From assembly GCA_029262055.1 (NCBI GenBank), contig JAJDAD010000013.1:1-64000 (forward strand): 64,000 nucleotides of DNA, in the 5' to 3' direction. The notes under the pieces were generated by a model. The model made no database searches. It was not told where the DNA came from and saw only the letters and a list, made by a program, of their open reading frames with translations. Below, in pieces: positions 26,503 through 34,863 of this stretch. This DNA is from Candidatus Zhuqueibacterota bacterium (GTDB lineage: Bacteria > Zhuqueibacterota > Zhuqueibacteria > Oceanimicrobiales > Oceanimicrobiaceae). Numbering within the stretch: position 1 is the stretch's first letter; every line of letters starts with the position of its first letter. Both the position numbers and the translations under genes were made by a program.

Positions 26503-28359
26503 TCACGGCAAACGACGCAGCGACAGCAGCCTGAGGCTCTGCGCCTGCATCCTGAACGCGGCCCGAAACTCGCTGCCGCCGTCGAGACGAACGACCTGCG
26601 GTTTCTCTACCAAAGCAAGATCCTGATTCGCGCGCAACTCGCGAACCTGTTGCCGCGAAAAGCGCTTCGGCTTGCCGGACTTTAACCAGATTGCATACGT
26701 GTTCGAGTGCAGCTCGTCCACCACATACTGTTTTAACTCAAAATTCGAAAAGGGCAGATTCTTGATACGATAAGAAACGGCGACTTCCTCCGGATCTTTG
26801 CCATTCACTTCATCGGCTTGTTCGTTTATGTGATAGACCAGGATATCGACCGACGCTTCTCCATCCCTGGTCGCGATGGCATGCACAACATCGCCGAACT
26901 GGCTGCCGCTTTCCAGAGGAATGCGTTCGTCCGACAGATGCCCTAAAGCTTCAATTGCGTTGTAAATCGGCAATTTGACGACCTCAGGCTTTCCGCTGGT
27001 TTTGACCAAACTGGCAATGCCGCCGTTCTTGATGTCAAAATTCTTGACCACCTGGTGTGACGCCCACAGCACGACCTCTTCCGGTTGAAACGGCTTGCCG
27101 AGCATATCGCCCAACTGAAACATGCCCGCAACCATCTTGGCGTACCAGGCTGCGCTGTAACGGCCGCGATTAACCAGACCATGTTTTTGTTTAAACTTGG
27201 GTCCGGTCTCTGTCAGCAAAAAAGGCAGCGAGCCGATTGCTTCTCTAACCTGCGCGTGATCGTGCTCGACACAACTGCTGAGTTTCCAATAAATCTTGCT
27301 CAGCAGCGAGTGTTTCATCTTTTGGCGGTGGTCAAAGCCTACAAGATTGTAAGCGTGTGATGAAACAAAATCGATCCGGGACAAATTATCATCCAGATGG
27401 CCATTGCTTTCTATGAACAAGTGTTCCAGAAGCTTATCGATGTCCCCACCCGCGCTGGCCGGACCGCCGATTCGAATTTCAGGAAATGCTGACTTGGCAG
27501 CACGCAAAGTGTGATCATACAACTTGTGGTACTCTGCAATGTCGCCGTACGGTTTTCTGCGCGGATCGGGATCCTCCACCCAAAACAACCAGCCGAGATC
27601 CGGCTCATTCCACACTTCGAAATACCAGGAAGCGACTTCCGCCTCTCCGTATCTCGCTACCAGGTGCCTGACGGTTGCGCTGACCAGGTCTGCCCATTTT
27701 TCATAACTCTTTGGCGGAGATATGTTGGCGCGACCCCAGCTCTGGCGCCGGTCGGGTTGTGACGCCAACGCGTCCGGAGTAAAGCCAAATTCCACGATCG
27801 GCTTAAAGCCGACTGCCAGCATTCTGTCGAATACTTGGTCGAGCATCAGCCAGTCGTAGAAAACCCGCCCTTGCTCATCGACCCGGTAAATATCCAGACC
27901 TTCGCCCCAGGGCGGTTCTCCGTTGCTGAATAAATTGTGCGCCCTGAGATACCGGAATGCGTTCCGCTTGATGCTGCCGCCGCCCACGCGCCGGTTCGAC
28001 TCCCGGATGTAGTCAAAGAGCAGGCGCGACTTGCCGCTCAGCACCCCGGTCTTGAACGACTCAAAGCCGATGCCACCCCAGAACCGCCGGTATTTCCCCA
28101 GGCTCTGCCCGGCGTCGAAGACCAACTCCCAGTTGGTCCGGCTCGACTCAACTGGTCGCAAAACCACCGCCTGTTTTTCTTTGCCGGCAATCTTGTTCTT
28201 CAGGCGTGCGACTTTTGCGGCCTGCGAATAGAGGAATTCGTTTCCTTTGATGAATTTCTTTACATAGTATTTTTGCTTAAGCGCCAGGCCGGCGGCCAGG
28301 GCCAGCACGACGACCAGCGCCAGCGCCACGAATGGCCATTTTTTGCGTGCTCTAGGCAT
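26503..28359 (-). CDS. Membrane-anchored GH39-like glycoside hydrolase
   Basis: 618 residues from the ATG at 28359; the in-frame GTG at 28371 has its purine stretch too close. One N-terminal anchor (residues 8-27) follows RARKKW, so the catalytic part is extracytoplasmic. TIM-barrel features of family 39: FWGGIGFESFKTG, YFEVWNEPDLGWLFW with acid/base Glu252, IRIGGPASAGGD, SSHAY, and FLLTETGPKF with nucleophile Glu384. The C-terminal part is a beta-sandwich. Family members are beta-xylosidases, iduronidases and exopolysaccharide hydrolases such as PslG; a trimming role during polymer export fits the context. It overlaps the upstream GT4 by 8 nt. Confidence 0.82.
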   Translation of the reverse strand: MPRARKKWPFVALALVVVLALAAGLALKQKYYVKKFIKGNEFLYSQAAKVARLKNKIAGKEKQAVVLRPVESSRTNWELVFDAGQSLGKYRRFWGGIGFESFKTGVLSGKSRLLFDYIRESNRRVGGGSIKRNAFRYLRAHNLFSNGEPPWGEGLDIYRVDEQGRVFYDWLMLDQVFDRMLAVGFKPIVEFGFTPDALASQPDRRQSWGRANISPPKSYEKWADLVSATVRHLVARYGEAEVASWYFEVWNEPDLGWLFWVEDPDPRRKPYGDIAEYHKLYDHTLRAAKSAFPEIRIGGPASAGGDIDKLLEHLFIESNGHLDDNLSRIDFVSSHAYNLVGFDHRQKMKHSLLSKIYWKLSSCVEHDHAQVREAIGSLPFLLTETGPKFKQKHGLVNRGRYSAAWYAKMVAGMFQLGDMLGKPFQPEEVVLWASHQVVKNFDIKNGGIASLVKTSGKPEVVKLPIYNAIEALGHLSDERIPLESGSQFGDVVHAIATRDGEASVDILVYHINEQADEVNGKDPEEVAVSYRIKNLPFSNFELKQYVVDELHSNTYAIWLKSGKPKRFSRQQVRELRANQDLALVEKPQVVRLDGGSEFRAAFRMQAQSLRLLSLRRLP

Positions 28360-29554
28360 CTGTCCGGCCACTCCTGCCGTTCATCGAGAGTTTGAGCAAC
28401 TCTGCGACCCTTTCGGCATTCTTGCGCCACGAATAATTCTGACACATTTTGTCGCGGGCACGCTTTCCGAACGTCTTGCGCAGTTCTTCTCCTGCAATGA
28501 GCTCGCTGGTGCGCGCGGCAAATGCCGCCATGTCACCGGGTTCAAACAAATAGCCATCCGTTCCGTCCTGCACCAACTCCTCGATTTGACCGACCCGGCT
28601 GGCCACCACGGCTTTACCCGCGGCCATGTATTCAAAAATTTTCAGAGGTGAAAAATAGAAAAACTGCATTGGTGGATAGGGCGCCACGACAATATCCATC
28701 GCCGCCAGGTAGGCGGGCATCTCATCGTGCGCCACATAACCGGCAAAACTCACGCCTTCCGCCAAATCACCGCCTGACAATTGCGCCTCCAGATTTTCGC
28801 GCAGCGGACCGTTGCCGACAAACAGAAAATGTACATTGTCATGTTTTTGGGCCAGTTCCCTGACATACTCCGGGAAGTACTCGACCCCATGCCAGTAGTG
28901 AAACGAACCTACGAAACCAACCACAACCTTACGCGACAGATTGTAGCGCTCGCGGACGGCAGCGGCAGGCACATCGGGACGAAACATGTCGATGTTGACG
29001 CCGTTTGGCACCACGCTGATCTTTTTCTCATCAATACCGTTTTTGACAAAGTACTCCTTGAGCGCTTCCGACACGGTGTAGACGCGCGTCGCCATCCTGA
29101 GGTTGAGCTTCTCGGCCCACTCCGGCACCAGCGGCAGATTGTAAGTCCTGCTGTTGAACTCACGATTCTCTAAGGCCATGGGGGAATTCACCTCCAGAAC
29201 CAGCGGCAAGCGTTTCAGCTTCGCGATCAGAGGCGCTGAAAAGTTCAGCAGGTTGTAGCGCACCAGCAGGGCATCCGGTTTTTCAGCATTCACCAGTTGC
29301 CACTCGCGCCGGAAATAGCCCAGATTGGAGAGCAGTGCGTTCAACTGCCCGACGTAGCGCGAAAGGCGGGTCTTCAACCAGGCGCGGACTTTCGATTGCG
29401 CCGCCTGCTCCTCGCCACTGAATTTGTTGACGTCACACGACTTGATGTTCAAGCCACAATCGCGCGCGGCTTTGGTAAACTCGGCTACGTGCACGGCAGC
29501 GCCGACCGAGCTGTATTTTTTGTCAAACAGATAGTTGATGTAGAGAACGTTCAC
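28352..29554 (-). CDS. GT4-family glycosyltransferase
   Basis: 400 residues using the GTG at 29554, which overlaps the upstream stop as GTGA and has GAGG about eight nt before it. The N-terminus then reads VNVLYINYLFDKKYSSVGAA, the expected first beta strand and glycine loop of a GT-B fold. C-terminal donor-domain features: VVVGFVGSFHYWHGVE, VHFLFVGNGPLRENLE, and the YPPMQFFYFSPLKIFEYMA/GKAVVASRVG region, where the family's second Glu is in FEYMA. Cytoplasmic retaining transferase; donor unknown. Coupled on both sides (alpha/alpha-toroid gene upstream, GH39-like gene downstream). Confidence 0.87.
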   Translation of the reverse strand: MNVLYINYLFDKKYSSVGAAVHVAEFTKAARDCGLNIKSCDVNKFSGEEQAAQSKVRAWLKTRLSRYVGQLNALLSNLGYFRREWQLVNAEKPDALLVRYNLLNFSAPLIAKLKRLPLVLEVNSPMALENREFNSRTYNLPLVPEWAEKLNLRMATRVYTVSEALKEYFVKNGIDEKKISVVPNGVNIDMFRPDVPAAAVRERYNLSRKVVVGFVGSFHYWHGVEYFPEYVRELAQKHDNVHFLFVGNGPLRENLEAQLSGGDLAEGVSFAGYVAHDEMPAYLAAMDIVVAPYPPMQFFYFSPLKIFEYMAAGKAVVASRVGQIEELVQDGTDGYLFEPGDMAAFAARTSELIAGEELRKTFGKRARDKMCQNYSWRKNAERVAELLKLSMNGRSGRTDA

Positions 29555-31404
29555 GAGGCCGCCTCTCGTTCGGCTTGCCGGCAAATCTTGAATTCAATTT
29601 CGTGCGTGTCGCCCTTTTTGACGCTGAAGTCCGATTGCCTCTTGGTCACGGTCTGTACCACTCCTTTTGCGGAACAGAGTACTTCGGCCGAATGCAGCGG
29701 CATCGCGTCATCGGAAAAAGTGATTGCCAGTTTTTTCCCGCCGGTATTGAGAATCATCCTGGCAGCGCCTTCAAAGACAATGCCAAACTGGTCCACCGGT
29801 ACCGGGAAGTTAAAGAACCGGAATTCCTCATATTGCTTATCCTGCAGGAACAGAAATTCATCTTTGAAGGTGATTGCTTCCGCACCAAACTCGACTTGCC
29901 GCGCAATCTCAAACGGGCCATAATCATAGGTTAGCTGCAGCGCCTCGCCCTGTTTGTGGAACTTGCTGGAGGCGGTTAACGCGGGGATAAACCACTGCGT
30001 TGCGTTCTTCGCGATGGGTGCAAAAAAGTTTTTTTCGCTGCCAGGCGGTGTCAGTTGGCCGAAACGGTCAGGCGTTGGTCCACCGGGACAGGAAAACAGA
30101 GTGCCAAAGTCTTTCCACCACAGATGATGCGGGGTGACGCCACCCTCGCTCATGTATTCCTGCAAGCCGCCGTAAAATGCCGCAAAGTAATTGTCGCTCG
30201 AGATAATAGCTGTCTGTGTCGGCTCCGACAACCAAAAATAGGATTGTCGCTTTGGGCTGTCCTGTGGGGATTCGTTTTTCAGAAGATGGGTTAGGCCCAA
30301 CCATGCGCCCAGAAAAGCATTGTAGACCGTAAGGTGATGGTAGTCGTACCAGCCCGGGCGTTCTTCGTCCGGTCTCTCATTCAGGACTAACGGGAAGTGA
30401 TCGCCTCTGCGAAATCCGAGAAGGTAGTCGAACAGCTTGCCTGCTGTTTCCAGATACTTGGATTGCTTGTTGTCCTGATAGGCGGCTTCGAGAGCATAGA
30501 TAGCCGCCCCATAGCCGAAAATCTGCTCGTGGCCTCTGCCCAAATAGTTGAAACAGCCATCTGGATCCACAAAAGGAAGAAAATACTCAACCCCCTCGTC
30601 AAACCATTGTTTCAGCCTCTCGTCCGGGCGCAGAGAGTGTAAACGGTGCAGGATGGCGACCGTGAAGATATGGTACTGAATCGGCCGGCTGAGCCCCTGG
30701 TTATCATCGAAGCAACCGTCGACGCTTCTGGCTTTGCGCACGTCGCGCAGGTTCCATGCGACCTTGAGCCTGTTCAGCCGGTTGCCCAACAGGTCGTAGC
30801 GTTCAGCGAAAGCCCAGGCGCGCATGGCGGCCCAGTTGGTGAGCTTGTTCTTGTAATTGGTGCGCCATGATTTGAGGGCGCGACTCCAGGTCGATATTTC
30901 GTCCTCTGTCAGATGTGGCTGCAACAGACGGAAGGTCAACGCGAAGGCGTAATTCTGAAAATCCCAATGGTACATCCACTCGGATATCGGACGGTATTCG
31001 CTGGCAGACGTGCGCAGGTGGAACGCGATGGCGCTTTTGGCAGATTCCAGGTAGGATGCTTCTCCGGTTTCTTGAAAAAGAATGGCGCCGAGCAACGCGA
31101 AATGGCTGGCGCTGTAGTGCTCACCCTGTATACGCCGATCTACCGGATCATATATGCCACCGTGGTCGTAGACTTCGAGTACCGGACTATCACCCGCAGT
31201 TCGGTATTTCAGGGCGACGCCGGCATGGGAAAAAATCTCCGTCCCGTTACGTTCGTACGGAACGGTCAGCGGACCGTCGAGTGGATGGTCTAATTGGAAG
31301 GTAGGTGCCCCGGCTCCGGCAGTAGCTGGAATCTCTCTCTGCTTGATTTGCAAACTATCGAGCCAGGAAAAAATCCCTTTCGCAGTCTCAAGGTACAAAC
31401 TCAT
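29551..31404 (-). CDS. Alpha/alpha-toroid carbohydrate-active protein of undetermined family
   Basis: 617 residues, no signal peptide. The first ~400 residues are helical and rich in aromatic and acidic residues (EWMYHWDFQNYAFALTFRLL, WAAMRAWAFAERYDLLGN, GRGHEQIFGYGAAIYALEAA), the pattern of an (alpha/alpha) barrel as in lyases, epimerases and unsaturated glycosidases. The last ~200 residues are beta-rich, with a Gly/Pro-rich region (FSCPGGPTPDRFGQLTPP) between. Related heparinase-like and C5-epimerase-like families share this plan, but I cannot assign one. It overlaps the upstream FrhB-like gene by one base (TGATG) and the downstream GT4 by GTGA. Since no export signal is visible, a cytoplasmic precursor-modifying role is possible. 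Confidence 0.6.
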   Translation of the reverse strand: MSLYLETAKGIFSWLDSLQIKQREIPATAGAGAPTFQLDHPLDGPLTVPYERNGTEIFSHAGVALKYRTAGDSPVLEVYDHGGIYDPVDRRIQGEHYSASHFALLGAILFQETGEASYLESAKSAIAFHLRTSASEYRPISEWMYHWDFQNYAFALTFRLLQPHLTEDEISTWSRALKSWRTNYKNKLTNWAAMRAWAFAERYDLLGNRLNRLKVAWNLRDVRKARSVDGCFDDNQGLSRPIQYHIFTVAILHRLHSLRPDERLKQWFDEGVEYFLPFVDPDGCFNYLGRGHEQIFGYGAAIYALEAAYQDNKQSKYLETAGKLFDYLLGFRRGDHFPLVLNERPDEERPGWYDYHHLTVYNAFLGAWLGLTHLLKNESPQDSPKRQSYFWLSEPTQTAIISSDNYFAAFYGGLQEYMSEGGVTPHHLWWKDFGTLFSCPGGPTPDRFGQLTPPGSEKNFFAPIAKNATQWFIPALTASSKFHKQGEALQLTYDYGPFEIARQVEFGAEAITFKDEFLFLQDKQYEEFRFFNFPVPVDQFGIVFEGAARMILNTGGKKLAITFSDDAMPLHSAEVLCSAKGVVQTVTKRQSDFSVKKGDTHEIEFKICRQAEREAAS

Positions 31405-32861
31405 CAGGATACGGTCTCTTCCACATCTCCGGTTACACCAGCCACCGTTTCCTGTGAGGCATCACCGTTTGCATAGCTTGCAATAAGCCGGTGATTATCC
31501 TGGATTACACTTTCCATTTCCGGAGTTTCACAATAACTGAAGTCGGTTAACGAGTCGATTTCCTCGACGTCGCACAGACATTTGTACATCACGCGCAGGT
31601 ACTGGCTCATAAAGCGCGTCGGGACATGCAGGAAAAGTGTGTTGATAAGCTTATTCTCAAAAAGGGTTGAAACAACCATGATGATGGCTGCGCCTAGATA
31701 ATTCTTCAGTTTAAGTGGCTTGGCGGGTCGCAGGCGGTGATAGTTCGGCACAGCCAGTCCCAGCATCTTGCGGATGTTAATATAAGCGAAGGCAAGTTTC
31801 TTCTTCAGGTTGATGGTCGGCAACATGCCGCGTTTGACCTGATTGCGCGCCGCCGGCTCGACATGAAGCACGCCCTCGTTGACCATTTGGTCGACGACTT
31901 TGGTGCCTGCCTCAGTGCGCGTCATGATATACGACCAACCGTCCTTGTAGTCAGGCCGGTCCGGAACTCCGCCGCCACGCCATTCGTCGCCGCAGACGAT
32001 GTCGGCGAACTCTGCCATAGCATCGGTACAGGTCGCACAGCGAACACGCTCAAACACAGCATGGGCCCAAAAAAACTCCTGCACCGGGTGCAAAATGTTG
32101 TTGCTGCCGTCTTTCTTGATCACGTTAAAGCCACCGGGCCAGGTTTCGTCGCGGTAGCGGATTTCGGCGATGTCGTCAAAGTTCTTGACACCGGCTCGCC
32201 GGATAAGGTAAGTGGTGTTTGTAAAGGAAGGATGGAAGCCACAGATCAAACCGACCAGCAGCACGATTCTCTTTTTCAACCGCGGCATCTTTTGCTGTGC
32301 CAGCCTGATTCCGTGAATGTGACACGGCAACCCCACGATCGCAAAGCGCCCCTCTTCTTTTAATATCGGTTTGAGTATTTCCCCGGTCGGGACCGGCAGA
32401 TACTTCGACTGTTGTGCTGCCAGAACCTCCTCGCGCGTACGGGCGATGTAGACCTTGGGTTGCAGCGGCTTGTCTTCGTCCATCTTGACCACGACCGCAC
32501 CATCGATCTCGCCCTTTTCCAGCATGGCGATCAGGATGGCGGAAACGATGCCGCCCGAGGCGGCGGTGCGCCGGATGTCAGTCCATTTCGTGTAACCACT
32601 CCAGAATTCGCGCACGTAGCCAATGTCTTTGTCGATGGGAATTTCACCGAAGGTATCTTTCTGCAAAGCGTCCCAGTCAAACTCCTCGCCGGGACAGGCT
32701 ATGTGACAGAGGTCACAATCGGTACAAGACTCGCGCAGAAATGTCGGGAAAAGCCCCTTGTTCGGATCCTGCCGCAACTCAATTGCGTTGGTCGGGCAGA
32801 CGCCGACACAAACGCCACACTGATGGCAATTGCCGTTTTCGAGAACGTGTTCTATATCCAT
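31404..32861 (-). CDS. Ferredoxin-FrhB/FdhB-like iron-sulfur flavoprotein (coenzyme F420 hydrogenase beta-subunit family)
   Basis: 485 residues. Two [4Fe-4S] motifs lie near the N-terminus: C12-x2-C15-x2-C18-x3-C22 in CHQCGVCVGVCP and C46/C49/C52/C56 in CTDCDLCHIACP. FrhB-type N- and C-domains follow (ASGGIVSAILIAML, FAIVGLPCHIHGIRLAQ, RCATCTDAMAEFADIVCGDEW). Homologues in polysaccharide loci often accompany a polysaccharide pyruvyl transferase, but none is seen here. The activity is unknown; a redox step on a sugar or a maturation role is possible. ATG at 32861, just 6 nt after the asnB stop; its own stop overlaps the next start by one base. Confidence 0.85.
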   Translation of the reverse strand: MDIEHVLENGNCHQCGVCVGVCPTNAIELRQDPNKGLFPTFLRESCTDCDLCHIACPGEEFDWDALQKDTFGEIPIDKDIGYVREFWSGYTKWTDIRRTAASGGIVSAILIAMLEKGEIDGAVVVKMDEDKPLQPKVYIARTREEVLAAQQSKYLPVPTGEILKPILKEEGRFAIVGLPCHIHGIRLAQQKMPRLKKRIVLLVGLICGFHPSFTNTTYLIRRAGVKNFDDIAEIRYRDETWPGGFNVIKKDGSNNILHPVQEFFWAHAVFERVRCATCTDAMAEFADIVCGDEWRGGGVPDRPDYKDGWSYIMTRTEAGTKVVDQMVNEGVLHVEPAARNQVKRGMLPTINLKKKLAFAYINIRKMLGLAVPNYHRLRPAKPLKLKNYLGAAIIMVVSTLFENKLINTLFLHVPTRFMSQYLRVMYKCLCDVEEIDSLTDFSYCETPEMESVIQDNHRLIASYANGDASQETVAGVTGDVEETVS

Positions 32862-32867
32862 GTTGTC

Positions 32868-34802
32868 CTATGCCGCGGCCTTCTGTCTACTCAGGGCCTG
32901 CTCTATGAACACGGTATCGTTTTCATGAACACTCCGCAACCACAACTCCAACAGCACGAGTCCCCAAACCCGCCGATACGTAATGTCCTGCGTTAAAAAA
33001 CTATGTTTTAGTTTCTCAATCTCACTGTAGTTAAAAAGGCCGCGCTCCTCTACAACCTCCCTGGAAAGAACGAAATCGACCAGGGGATAAAGGTCGTTTC
33101 TCAGCCAGATTGCGAACGGAAAGTTGAAGCCGAGTTTCTTGCGATTTATGACCTCCGGCGGCAGTATTTCACGCATGCTTTCAATCAAAATATATTTGGT
33201 GATGCCCTGGTTGAGTTTGAGGTTGGTTGGAATATTGCTGGCAAATTCAACCAGTTTATGATCGATTAATGGAACCCGTGTTTCCAGGGAAAAAGCCATG
33301 CTCATCACATCAACATCGCGCATCAGAATATCGCCCAGGTGCGTCTTGAGGTCGAGATAGGACACCTTATTCAGCGGCGCGACATCTGAGTCTATCCGGT
33401 CCAGGTAATCCTGGTAGATGGCCAGCGTGTTGGCTCCGTTCAGACGGCCCCGGAAATTGTCTGAGTAGACACTGCGTTTTTCTTCCTCATAAAGCTCCAT
33501 TCTGATGCGGGCATATTTGTTGAGAAAAGAGCCGTAATCGCTGAGGAAACGATCCATTTTTTGAACGTGTGGAATCCTCGACGGCAGAACCCGCATCGAA
33601 GACGAGATGCTCTTGCGTAGAAAGCTGGGCAACTGCTCCCATTTTGCGTCGCGTTGCATGAACTTGTCGAGCAGGGCAAATGAATTATAGCCGGCAAAAA
33701 GCTCATCGCCACCCTGACCACAAAGAACCACCGTGATTTCTTTGGCTGCCAGCTCAGAAACGAAAAAACTGTTGATGGCATCACTGGAAGGTTGGTCGAG
33801 ATGGTAAAGAAAACCAGGCAAGTGCGACAACACATCCTGCGCGGTCACCGTTATCTGTTGGTGCTCAGTGTTGCATCTGTTAGAGACAAGATTGGCGTAG
33901 TAGGTGTCGTCGTAGTCCGACCCACCGACATCGTAGCCAATCGAAAAAGTTCGGACCGGGTCGGACGAGATCTTGCTCATGATTGCTACGATACTGCTGG
34001 AGTCTATCCCACCGCTCAAAAAAGCGCCCAACGGTACGTCGCTCATCATCCGCATTTCAACGGATTCCCAGACCAGGTCCCTGACCTTTCGCTTGTACTC
34101 AGCCTCGTCCAGTGGTTCAGCGGACTGGTATTGGATATCCCAATAGGGCAAAACGTCAACTTTTCCGTCCTGGATCTCAAGATAGTAGCCGCCCGGCAGG
34201 GCGAACACATCTTCATAAATGGTCATCGGGACGGGGATGGCCTGCAGGGAAAGATAGTGGTGAATCGCTTCGTAATTAAGGTCGCGTTTCACCATGTTGG
34301 TGGCGAGCAGGGACTTTATCTCTGAACCAAACAAAAAGCTGTCACCGGAGACAGTGTAGTAGAAAGGTTTGATACGCATCCGATCGACAGCAGCAAAAAG
34401 CTTCTTTCGACGGTTATCCCAAATCGCGAACGAAAACATACCACGGAAATGAGTGACGCAATCCCGGCCGTACTCCTCATAAGCGTGTACTATGGTCTCT
34501 GTATCACAATTGCTGCGAAAAATATGTCCCCGCGACTCCAGGTCGGCCTTCAGAGATTTGTAGTTGTAAATCTCGCCATTGAAGGTCACCCAGACACTGC
34601 CGTCCTCGTTGCACATCGGTTGATGTCCGTTCTCGGACAAATCAATGATGCTCAAGCGACGATGACCCAGACCTACCGCACCGTCGACATGAAAGCCGTG
34701 GTCATCCGGGCCACGATGCGCGATAATGTCGGTCATGCGCTGCAGCAGCTTGCGCTCAACCGGGGCCCCGTCAAAGTTTATGATTCCTGCTATCCCACAC
34801 AT
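32868..34802 (-). CDS. asnB: Asparagine synthase (glutamine-hydrolysing) family enzyme
   Basis: 644 residues. The class II glutamine amidotransferase domain begins MCGIAGIINFDG with nucleophile Cys2; RRLSIIDLSENGHQPM, FNGEIYN and RGMFSFAIWD are present. The ATP-pyrophosphatase domain has FLSGGIDSSSIVAIM (SGGIDSS at 263-269). In the usual RDxxGxKPLYY loop this protein has VDRMRIKPFYY, losing the Arg and Gly. Members embedded in exopolysaccharide loci may amidate sugar carboxylates or other intermediates rather than make asparagine; the gene symbol marks the family, not a proven asparagine synthetase. A hairpin separates it from the flippase upstream. Confidence 0.88.
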   Translation of the reverse strand: MCGIAGIINFDGAPVERKLLQRMTDIIAHRGPDDHGFHVDGAVGLGHRRLSIIDLSENGHQPMCNEDGSVWVTFNGEIYNYKSLKADLESRGHIFRSNCDTETIVHAYEEYGRDCVTHFRGMFSFAIWDNRRKKLFAAVDRMRIKPFYYTVSGDSFLFGSEIKSLLATNMVKRDLNYEAIHHYLSLQAIPVPMTIYEDVFALPGGYYLEIQDGKVDVLPYWDIQYQSAEPLDEAEYKRKVRDLVWESVEMRMMSDVPLGAFLSGGIDSSSIVAIMSKISSDPVRTFSIGYDVGGSDYDDTYYANLVSNRCNTEHQQITVTAQDVLSHLPGFLYHLDQPSSDAINSFFVSELAAKEITVVLCGQGGDELFAGYNSFALLDKFMQRDAKWEQLPSFLRKSISSSMRVLPSRIPHVQKMDRFLSDYGSFLNKYARIRMELYEEEKRSVYSDNFRGRLNGANTLAIYQDYLDRIDSDVAPLNKVSYLDLKTHLGDILMRDVDVMSMAFSLETRVPLIDHKLVEFASNIPTNLKLNQGITKYILIESMREILPPEVINRKKLGFNFPFAIWLRNDLYPLVDFVLSREVVEERGLFNYSEIEKLKHSFLTQDITYRRVWGLVLLELWLRSVHENDTVFIEQALSRQKAAA

Positions 34803-34840
34803 AGCTTGGTCAATTTATACCTTAGTACTGTTTCATTTTA

Positions 34841-34859
34841 AACCACTGTTTCAGTGGTT
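34841..34859. other. Intercistronic perfect inverted repeat between flippase and asnB
   Basis: AACCACTG (34841-34848) and CAGTGGTT (34852-34859) flank a 3-nt loop, directly after the flippase stop. On the minus strand it is followed by TAAAATG rather than a T-run. It could be a weak terminator or an mRNA 3'-end element. Confidence 0.45.
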
Positions 34860-34863
34860 ACAT

